Origin: Phoronis australis
Taxonomy: Eukaryota; Phoronida; Phoronidae
NCBI GenBank assembly: GCA_002633005.1
Contig: NMRA01000329.1
Span: 115,843 to 179,842 of the forward strand
DNA: 64,000 nt
Direction of reading: 5' to 3'
The notes below the pieces were generated by a model. That model saw nothing but the letters and a program-made list of their open reading frames with translations. It was not told the origin of the DNA and did not search any database. The position numbers and the translations under genes were made by a program. Every line of letters begins with the position of its first letter. The stretch's first letter is position 1. Below, one piece after another: positions 22,701 through 33,700 of the stretch.

Positions 22701-24559
22701 GCATACTAACTACACTTTCGCTACCTGTTGCGAATTCTCAAAAGTATGTGAAGTGATGAAAAAACGAGATACTAGTACATGTACAGTATTGGTCTTTAAA
22801 CTCCAAGTTGGGATTTAGTAACAGCATTGTGGATAGAATTGGGACCTCGTTCACTTGAGAAGACCTTCACGGTTGTACAGTATGACATGAAAGCCTCGTT
22901 TCAGATTTTTGGGTAAGTCGCACTCCATAGCTTTCAAGGCGCTGTGCTGGTTCTCGAATCGAAAGTAGGTCTTTAAATTCACATTGTTCGGGGTCACCAG
23001 TTTGCCGAACGTTGGTAAAACAAGATCAAAATTTCCATAACAATTATCCGTTGCAAATTAGGTCTTAAAATTTTCTGAAGAAATTTCACGAAACGGTGGT
23101 AAGACAGGCTGTTCTTGGGTGGGTTCCATGAAAGTGACTTGAGAATTAAGAAAGTTGGGTGGAACGTAGGATCAAATAATTGACTTAAGTTTAAGTCACA
23201 GGCTCCATGCTAACGAACAGTGCCCTAGCCCCGCTTCATGAAATTTCTTAATACCGAAATCAGTCGAAGCTACAGTAATTAGGCAGAATGTTAGACTGCT
23301 ACGGAAAAAAACTTACGATTGGACTTTTGGTCTAAATGACCAAAATTTATGACCATCATCACTGCAAACTTCTTAAGTATGTTTTACGTGCTTTAACATT
23401 AAAATGTTCTTAAATAACATCGAAGTACCGTGGACTCGTAGAGATAATGCAACGCGTCATACTGCACATGTGAAATGATATTCTCCAGCCATGCCAGAAT
23501 CTTCTAACGTAAACGAGATCATAATGTTGTCCAAAATGTTGTACAATATCCCCATACAGATTGTCAAGACCAAGGCTATTCTTGAAATCGTGTTTTATAC
23601 ATCAATTAAAAATACAAGTAACTCCGTTTAGTCCACATTCCAGACCATACCGGTTTTCAGAGGCCTGATCCATCTTTTCGTTGGTCGCCAGGCTCAGTCT
23701 TTTGTCTGACGTCACGACGCAATAGCCAATTATCTGTCACGCTGATCAGTTGAACGCGCATGCACTCAAAACCGCTGTAAAAACCTATCGCAGCGTTTTG
23801 GCCAATTTTATCGTATTTCTTGCGTGAAAGAAGGATTCTTAACTAACTTTAACGAGGAATTTCAGAAGCTAAACACGTTAAAAAATTACTAGTGTCTGTC
23901 TTCAACATTTCAATTTATTTCAGCCAATATCGCGGTGTCATAAAATATCGCTGAATAAATGCGATAATTGCCCAGTACAGCACAATGCGAAGTTAGATAA
24001 AAATCGTGATATTAAGGGCCGACGGCGACACCGGCTGAGGTACTGTAGAAGAGCATTGTGCCAACTTACAGGACACCACTGAACGGCCCGGTTTCCTAAT
24101 GACCTCGCTTGCTGTTGTGGTTTCGCAAGAAGTGGCGAAAGCGCAGTTTGCATGCTCTCCTTTGTCAAAAAATTGACTTTACTTATGTCTTAATTAAGAC
24201 CAAATACCAAAAAAAGTCTTTGTGTTCATGAAACTTTCAGAATTTTTGTCTTCGGTTTTATGTAGTGGTCAGAATTTCGGTCATAACTTTGACAAATTTT
24301 TGGTTTTAATTCAATTTCATGACGCAGGACCCAGATCGATATCATAAAGAAATGGCCACTGTACAGATTGGCGTCTATACACATGTATGTTACTACATAC
24401 TTCTTTGCCTGAGTACAACAGCGGGGAACAGCAAAATCGGTTCCGCATCAACACTACTCTCCGAAAAATCAAGGCGTATCTACACTCATGTTTTGACAGG
24501 AATCGAATCGAATAGACTCTATAACAACACGATAACAGAATTCGTAGCAAGACCAATAC
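19791..24559. other. Repeat-rich intergenic region downstream of gene B
   Basis: It contains the mini-element at 20398-20451 and, from about 22370 to 24330, scattered related blocks such as TTTCATGAAA, GACTTAAGTTTAAGTC (near 23184) and short CGGTCTTC/GGTCATA segments, which look like eroded inverted-repeat elements. The terminal exon of gene B should lie at the right part of this region, but I could not identify it. No other gene was supported. Confidence 0.45.
20398..20451. repeat. GC-rich palindromic mini-element, copy 2 (54 bp)
   Basis: A compact 54-bp unit with short terminal inverted repeats (ACATGGG and CCCATGT) and the central palindrome GGGGCTATAGCCCC. It is flanked by TA-rich bases. 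It matches, in the opposite orientation, the central part of 2701-2809. Size and shape suggest a tiny non-autonomous inverted-repeat element or a folding RNA. Confidence 0.7.
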
Positions 24560-24754
24560 CTGTGTGTCTGGTCTCCAGGAGCAACAGTGATTTCCTTGAA
24601 ATAAACACTTGGTGTTCTAAACATAAACCAATAGCCAAGCCTAGATAAAGTTACTGTATTCGTCCAACGGAGATCCACGGTATCGAGAGGTCCAATGTTT
24701 TTGTGCCATGACACGGGGAATCTGTACACTGCACCAGGTTGTATGAAAATGTCA
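24560..24754 (-). CDS. Gene B exon 10: PLAT domain, second part
   Basis: 195 nt, phase 2 to 2, acceptor TTTCAG and donor CACAG|GTATTG. It encodes DIFIQPGAVYRFPVSWHKN, TVDLRWTNTV and EITVAPGDQTHR. Its length and phases equal those of gene A exon 10, which supports the donor over read-through into the open frame that continues to about 24469. Confidence 0.92.
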
Positions 24755-27700
24755 CTGAAATTAGGAGAAATAGAAATTATTTCGGAAGATTATTGGAAAA
24801 ATACGATATGCATACGTTTTTCAAAGTCTACAATATGTTTCACTTCAGAACAAAAACGGTTACTACTGTCTCCAGAACTTATCGTCATGACAAATACAAC
24901 AATTAAGACGATCACATGCTTCACGTAAAAAAGGAGTCGAACGACATGACATTTATCTGTTTTCTGTCTTCTTAGAAGAGTAACTCCCAAATGCTATCCT
25001 CAAAGTTAAACTGAACTCCCAGAAACATTGTCAGCAGATATAATACTGTTACGCCGTTGTGACGGCTAATTGGGTCAACAGCTAAATGACCGGTAATAAC
25101 AATTGTCGAGCAAAGTTGTAATTACAGGATGACAACTTTCTAAATTTGTTGCTAAAAATGTTCATTTTGAGCCTGATGATGAATTTGTTTTTTCCTATCT
25201 ATAATGACCAATAATTCCAGGTCATTTTGTCCGAACGCTTTGGGCGTGCAACGTACAGTAGGATTTCTTTCAAAATGTAACTCTGAATAATGGCACCGGG
25301 CGTTTATTTTACAACTCGTACCGCAACCACGGCCTCCGACGCCTATTCCACTGTTACTATTACTTTTGCTACAGCTTACAATGTATGCACTGTCGTTAAA
25401 TCGTTGAACGCACGATGTACAGACATTCGTCAATACACTGTGACAGTAAATTAAAGCTGAATTTCGTTCTGTTTCCCTGGCAATTTACTCTCATGGGCGC
25501 TTACTCTCATGGAATCAGCCTCATACCATTCCTCTGCAAGATAGGGCTCTATTTCTATTGGCAACAAGAGGATTGAAACCTTCAGCGATTCAGAAAAACG
25601 CTTCACAGTGAACTGGGGCTCGCCAACCCTAAAATTGCTAATTAAAAACGATCCATGAACGTGCTGTATTGCTTGTAGAGGAATATTACGAGAACGATTT
25701 TATGAAAGTAAGGCCTAATCCGATTTCCGATTCTAGTCAGTTACTCAGGGCAAAATATAGCTTTAATTCTGGCATGCGTTAAAGGATACCAAACCCGGTT
25801 TTGGCTTATTGATATATATTAAGAACAACTTTCCCATCCAATTTTTGAAACAAAATAATTCTTCTGTAACCCTCGACAACCTTTAAAAGTGTGTAGGAAG
25901 TTTTAAAAACGCTTTTCAAATTCTGCTAAAGAGGAATCGTGACCTGAGTGTTTACGAATTACAGTCGGCCACCGTGGGGAAAGACCACCCAGACAGAATA
26001 GCGGATTTGCAGCGCAAACGAACTACGCATTGCGTATGTGCGAGTTACTTCCTGCGCGAAGACTCATGGGATACAGTTTAGCTTGTGGTCAGGCATGTCT
26101 TGAGCAGGCTGGATAGTGTGTGCATTTGGAGTGATTTGCAAACTAAAAAACATGTTCCATTTTTTTGCTTTAAAATATCAAGCAAGTCCTCTCTCTCGTT
26201 TGTAAACACAGCGTAGCTATGATCAGTGACCGTGTGACCGAGGGCACGACTGTCGTCATGTTCAGTATTGGGGTTATCGGCGTTGATTTCGAAATCTCCT
26301 CCGGTTTCAGACAAGTTGAGAGTTTTTGGGTTGCTTAACTTTTGTAGCTTTCGCCGTAGATATGGTAGAGACGTTAATTTTTAAGAGGAAACTCCGTCGG
26401 AATGTTGTTCTCATACGTCTTTTTTCCACCAGGAAAATGTTCGCTTCACACACGATGGCCCCTAGGCAATTACATCGCAATGGATGCCGCAGGCATTCGG
26501 GGTGATAGTACATCCTCACAAAAAGTTACTCATTACAAATTACAGCAAATAAAATCAAATGAACCATACATATAGGAGCACGGAGTTATAATTAACACAT
26601 ACCACGACTCTGGATACAATTTAGTTAACAAAACTTGAACAAATCGATGAAAATCTGTCGCGGTTTGCTCGAGTTTCTCTCAGTTACCCGATGCCATTTT
26701 GAGGAAGTTACGTGAAATTACGCATGTTGACGAATAAAAAGTCCAAGGGACACACATCTTACAAGTTTCACCCGATACCTTCTCATGCTATTTTACAAGT
26801 GTCGCGCGCTAGTGTCACGCGCTAGCGTCACGCACTTTGCTCAGTCTCGCGTTAACCTTTGCCTAACTCACGTGATTCAGTTGACATGCTTTGTGGTTAT
26901 CGCGCACGCGGTGATAAAATTAACGGCAGCCAAAAAAGTGGAGCTGTAATTCTTCGCCAAAGTCAACTTAATTCTAACAACTAAGCTTCATCAAAGATAT
27001 ATATATAAGTAGAAAGGACCAATGATGAAAGTAAGCGTTTTTTTATATGATAGTTTTGAGTGTAGAATGTATTTTTGACGAGGTGAAAACTGGAAATCGG
27101 TAACCCAAATCCGGTCACGGCCAGTTTAAAAAACACTGAAGTAAAGAAATGAGTACTGAAAGCGAATGGAAGTATTGTAGACCCTATATGGCCAACCGTG
27201 GGGCTACGTGTTGCCTACTAGATGGCCCCGCGTTGGTTTGAATGCGCTAAATCTCCCCTTACTCTCAGCTCTCCTAATGTTGTTTATCCATTTTTCACGA
27301 AGTTTTTGGTTTGCAGGGAACACATAGAAACTCAGCTTTTTATCTCTTTTGTTGTTTTTGTAGCAGCCAGGAACACAACAAGTGTATCCGCCGTAAGTTT
27401 TCTTCGCGCTCATACCGCGTATTATGCTTGTTACTATGGCCGCTTTCGGAAACCTGACCACAGCACCCACAATGCACCATTTTAACCTAATTGCAATATG
27501 GCGTCGTTGCAAATCCGCTATTGTAATATCCATTCTGTGACGTAGGGAGTATGAATTTTCAGTTAATTCCTGATTTTATCTTTCAAGATTGACGACAATA
27601 TTGTATTAGCAGGTGACACAACGAAGATTGTCTAAACTGAGCAAAACAGGGACTAGTATCCTTTTAGGTATCTTAAAGCGTACGTTGGAGTTAACAAAAG

Positions 27701-30700
27701 TTCGTCAGTTGATTTGTTTCTTCCGTGCAAGGTGACGTATATTTTGCCATACTTTCTTCTTCCATCGTTGACGACTGAAACTTTCACCTGGAAGTGGTAA
27801 CCTACGGACATACGAAGTCATACAAACGTCAACAATGCAGTTGCAATCTATTCCGAATGCAATATGTGAGAGATGGACACAAGGGTGAAACATTTTGGAG
27901 GCTACTCTAAATGGTTTTAAAACTTTTGTGACAAGGGGTTTGAAATGGGAGTGAAATTATCGTAACAAACTAAAACTACGGGAATGCTGAATTTAGTTGT
28001 AGGACCGAATGTCCACGTTGGCCTTCTTCAGAATCTGGATATGTGGAATATTCTCGAGATCTCAGGATAATTTCCATCTCCAAAAAGCGCGCAGAAAAAT
28101 TCAAGTGACAGTGAAACTGGCAGATACGGTTTTGCTACTGTCACGTCGCATCCTTTGACAAACAACTTTAGCGTGGAACTGTAAGAGACACACATTTGTA
28201 AGACATAAGACAATGGCGAGCAAACGTATCCTTTGGTTTGGTCCGAAATTGGTTATTTTTACTAACAGGCTCAGATGAAAATGTGACGCTATTTGACGTG
28301 TTCCTTCAGATTTACCGGAGAGACGCGAGCTATCATTCTCAGATAACATGCATTTTATTCGTCTTGTTTCAAAAGCTCACGCAAAATCGTGATTGGATAT
28401 AGATTGTACATGTAATTCAGCAAAAGTAGTACATGAATATATTTTAGGAAAGCAGACGACGACGAGGAATTTGATTTTTGACTTTTCACCAATCTGTTAT
28501 CAATCAGATCACATCATCCTGTCTTTTTAGTAACAATTAGGAAAAAAGATACATTAAAAGCAAAATAACGTCATTAGTTACAATATCAAATTTTCTTTAA
28601 TATATGCGTTCAAAATGAGATATCAAAATCGCTATTACAGTTTTGTAACCTTTATCGTTTAATTTTCTTTTTATGCAAATTAAACCTTTTGCATGAAAAT
28701 CATGAAAGTCACATTTTTGACAGCCAGTCAAACAAAAACGGAGCACTTTCCCAACTCGAGAACAGCGTATAAAGCATGTCATCCGGAAGTTTCATATCAA
28801 TCCCATCAGGCATTTCTGAAATATGATGTTCCGATTTCATACAGATTTAGACACATTTCTCGTGTCCTACATCACCTTTAAGATCATGGTACTATAGTTT
28901 GTTCCATATCGTTAAAAGCGTGCTGCACCCCTTGAATACATAGTCGGCTATTGCTCTTACTTTTTTCCTCAACAATGCGTATTGCGCAATGCGCATCACG
29001 AATAAGATCTCGTCACATATGTTTTCATTCGATTACACTAATGTGTAAAACATATTTCATTGAAGACACGACTTTAATCTGTTTTTACTAGTTTAATCTC
29101 AGTTCTCTATTTAGAGAGTTGGAAAGAACTGAAATTAAACTGGTAAAAACAGATCAAGCTCTTGTCTTCAATGAAATATGTATACTAGAAAGATTACTGC
29201 CAAATTGTAATGTGTAAAGCGTATAATTATGCGCAATTCAAAATGCCATCTCAAACCCTAGCCCATGCGCAGCAAGACGGAAAATCAAACAGAATACACG
29301 TTTGTGCCAATCTTTTCTCCGGATTTCTCCATAAGACTTGTACTCTAGTAAACAAAGCTAATAATTTCACAATCTTTGTGTCTATGAGTGAACAATCCAG
29401 AAAATTCCATAAAAAGACTCACATGGACGGGCTTAAAGTTTATTCTTGAAGTTACAATTGCACGCACCGATGTCGTTCTTTTTGACCTTTTTGAATGTAT
29501 TTAAAAAGTTCCCATCATGCATTTCCTTAGTCTTTGAGGTTTCAGTTAGCTAATGTGAAACGAATACCATTGTCAAGCTATTTTACCGAATACCATCAAA
29601 TGTAATAAAGGGTACTATTTTTATGCCAAATAGTCGCGAACTTTTTAATTTTGAATAAAATTTAGTTATTTCCAAGTTTCCCGCCAAATGTGTGGAAGAC
29701 GTTTGAACACTTAACTATCAATTGCAATGGCGGAACACAGTAGCTCAGAAAACGAGGACGATTTTGAGCGAGAACTGGACAATTATTACGCAGACTGAGA
29801 AGAGAGTGCATACGGGCATCACACTCAATTAGTTGAGGAATCAGACAATGAATTCGATTTCCCAATAAGCGAACTTTCGTCGGCTTAACGCCGTATGAAT
29901 TCGACCCACTTGCACAATTGTGAGCTACAACCAACTGAACCAAGGTGTGGTTCATATTCAAGAAATAGACACATAATAATTACTAAGGCCACAGCAAAAA
30001 ATGGGTCACTCCTATTCAACATTGCTATGATGGAATGGAAGCTTAGGTGTCGTAGCACTCGATCTGGACCGGGGTCGAGGAGCTGTCATCACTCGCCCTA
30101 GAATGGAAGCAGTTTGTTCGTTATTTATAAAATTTGCAAACATACTTACAAAGTTGAGAGCCATTGATCGTAACGCTGGTTTTGTGTTTGGTAGAAACAC
30201 GATTCCTGGAAATGTGCTGTTAAGTATCTTAAGATGTATTAATAAAATTCTTTTTGAGACACAGGGTCATGGTGGGAACTCGTTAACATTTACGTTCGTG
30301 ACAGTCGCGCTACGGTACTTACGACAAAAGGGAGATCTGTCGCTCGTGTCTAAGTAGTACTTTGTTGGCAGCTTAGGTACGTTCTTATCCGCCAAAAATC
30401 CCATGCTTGCACATCCATCAGGTCCACAAGTTCCACATAACCCATTCTACAATAACATGCGAGCCGTCGTGTCTTTACCCCCAATACAAGATGTTGCAAA
30501 ATGTCCCGGTGTGTCAACAACGTCTTTTATGCCGTTTCTGCAGAGGCAGGGTCACTAGACCTCCAACTTTGCGTTGGCTTATGCCAAATGATTTCGAATG
30601 CGGCTAGACACCAAGGTATCTAAATGTAGACTTCAATAGTCGTGCACAGGAACTATAACTTATACATGTAGTGTTGAGTACAACGTGAGTTCACTGCCAC

Positions 30701-33700
30701 TTTTACTTCATCCTCAACAAAATTGTCAATCAATGTTCATTTTTATGGATCAAAAGTAGTCATTGTAAAATGATTTTGCTCCAAATGAATAATCGAAACT
30801 TGACCAGAATGAACTTACAAGTAGACTTGGGACTACTTGTAGTTAGGTTACGCTAAAGTGGCCCGAGAGAGGGGCATGGGAGCGAGGTAAGTAACGTTAG
30901 AGAACAGGGTTGGTCTGTGGCCGAGCATAGAATTATGTACGTAAGACTTGAAAAGTGGTGTCGGGGCAGTACACCGAGAGAGAAATACACGTAATGTACT
31001 CTAGAAAACTGCTTTCTGCGCGGGCTGGCCCATGGCGTGCGTGTGACTGAGATCTGTACACTAGGTGCCACGTAGATGGAGTCCGAGAGCTACGTGTATC
31101 AAAAAATACTTGCCTTATACTCCCCAAATGTATCACACGGGTACGCGGTGAATGGGCATTTGGAATTGATGCTTTCGGTGAAGTAATCGTGAGCACGTAA
31201 ATGGTCGCATGCGACAAATCTTTTTCCACCTAGCAAAGAACACAAAATACCTTGGCTAATGTCTACTTTTTAGTTTTCGCCTACAGGTCAAACAGCGATG
31301 GAATAAGCAGTATTCTATTGATGTAACGCAACACAGCATTTGATTGCAAAAGCTCGGATATAAGTGATGTACACAAAAAACACCGGAAATTAAAAGACAC
31401 GATATCTAAAAGATGTCGCTGTTCTGCTGTGGTTTCTTTCCCACCGTTGCAATTACCCTGTTGGCTCAGCGAATTAAACGAGTTTATTGGTACACAGAAG
31501 CGCCAAAACACTAACTCCAAGGAATGAAAAGAAAATATATTTTTGCAAACATATTCCCACGATATTCAAGAAAACAACAAAATGGAAACAATATGTTATC
31601 CAATGAACTATGGTGGTATATGTGAGGGAGGAAAAAAGGTGACGATAGGCAGTGGGTTAGCTATTAATTACGTGTGCTTGTGAAGTATTTTCATGAATGT
31701 CTGCAAAATAAACTGCAATGAATATTATGTTTTTTTCACTTTCTACGTGTATTTTTTTGTCAAATACATGTATCTATACTGTGCTCATTGCATAAACAAC
31801 AATTTTCATTCAGGTTATGAAACATCATTCTCGTTTCCCAATAAGTTGTGGCGATCAAATATACAGATAGACTCACCGTCATAAACGCCAGACTTAACAA
31901 TTGACGACATATCACACCCCGGTTGTTCCTCTCCGCCATTAGGATAAAAATCCATGTGACCAATGGGGTCCGCCATTCCAAAACCTGAAGACAAAGTATT
32001 GAAACTCGTGAGAAGTACGCAAATGCCTCCTTAGATTGTGTCATACTACTTTGTTTGATTAGCATTCGTGTATGATGTCATACATGTATCGGTTGTTAAA
32101 CGTAGTCTAAATTTGTCACCTGTTATCCCCTTCGTTCTGGCTCAAGCATTCACCAACTCCCCCATATTTGTACGTAGTCTCTAAGTAATTCATTTTCATT
32201 GTTAAACTAGAAAAAATGGCCGCTAATTGGATTGTGCACCGAGACCAGAGTTTAGAATTGTGGCAGAAAATTGAGCTTAATTTCCACAAGGGACATCTTT
32301 ATTCGTGGCAACTGTCTCGTGACAAGAAGCTCTTTAAGTTGCAAAACGTTCCTCAGTTTTGTCGATTGTCTGCATTGGGATGTATTTCCCATTACACCAA
32401 CTCACCGCCATCGAGAGATATTGATGACAGAATATGATCGCCGTCTGTGTGAATGACGTCAACAAGCAGTGCGTCACTGGGATCCAGTCTTACTTTCTTG
32501 TCCGTGTCGGTAAAATAAGGATCGGCCGGATCCAGACCTGAAAACGAGCAAAAACGAGGAACATGAGGAAAACGCCCACGCAGTTCTGTTTATCTTACTT
32601 ACAACGAAAATCTAATTAGGCCTTTTACTCTCAATCTCTGTTTCATGATACTCGTTGCCATGACAACATTCCACTTCGGTTACCAACTCAAGTCACTATG
32701 GGCGATGCGCACATGCGCCGTGATTAGAATTCGCAATTTAAGGTTGGACGGCCCCAATTTACTCTAAAGTGTTTTCTTGAATCACTGAGGATATCTACAG
32801 CTGTATGTTGTTTCTGGTAACTAAGATTTGAATCCTATCCCGGAAATGAATACTATGCGATCGACAAAGTAAGCAGTCTAATTTGAGTTTCGTTATCAGC
32901 CAGCTAAACAGGACGAAATGTGGCCTTAAATACAACGTAAATCGCCCCCTAAAAATCGACGCACGGTGATCTATAGCAGTTCATTAAAGGATGTCGTACC
33001 TGTAATCCTGCCCAAGTATTGCAGTCTTTCTCCGGCATAGCCGGCAATGTGTGATCCCAGACTGTGGCCAACAATATGAAACGTCTCAGGAGCAGCACCG
33101 TTCACCTGTTGAAATCCGTATTATATGCTGCCTGAGACAAGCATTGTTATTTTTTTAATGCCATCAATCCATCGTAACAAAGATTTTCTCATAAATTTAC
33201 TTTTTGTGACTATATTCTGCTGGCTATCACAACGGTGTGTTCATAGAAAAAAAAGTTCTTTTCGCGCTGTGATAGTTTTCAAAATTAAACTGGCATGAGC
33301 TTACATGTATGTACCTAACAGCAAGTCATAGCTTCCAATGTTTCCGATTTTCAAGAATTCCAAATACTACCTGTTAAGACATTAAATGATATTTTTACAA
33401 ACCTTTGATGCATGCCTTGATGTTCGTCAGTACACAATGTGCACCTGGGAACGATGCTGTGACGTATACTGGTTACGTGACTCTTTAATCCGGGTATTTT
33501 TTAAAATTAAGTGAACATTCTCTACCGAAAAGGCAAAATCTACTTCGTCACTGTATCAGGCACATTAAGTAGAATTCAATTAGTTACACGTAAACAGGAT
33601 ATACAATCATTCACCAAAGTTGATATGTAGTTAGGCGGCAAACTGAACTCGAAAAAACCTGTACGAATTTTATGGTTTTGCGAAAAAAATCGAAATTTGC

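Larger units (their letters stand above)
24755..27683 (-). other. Gene B intron 9
   Basis: 2929-nt intron against 525 in gene A. The expansion includes the THAP-type fragment (27204-27420), possibly its C-terminal remnant (26078-26519), and a short triple repeat of a GTCACGCGCTAGC-like unit at about 26801-26835. Confidence 0.75.
27802..30322 (-). other. Gene B intron 8
   Basis: 2521-nt intron, twice the length of the gene A counterpart. The expansion holds a foldback element (29051-29180) and a broken plus-strand ORF fragment (29727-29888). No supported host gene lies in it. Confidence 0.75.

Noticed and set aside
24469-24559. Read-through of gene B exon 10 as the terminal exon
   Set aside because: The frame stays open to a stop, but gene A exon 10 ends at the same place with a donor and equal length; read-through sequence has no family similarity.
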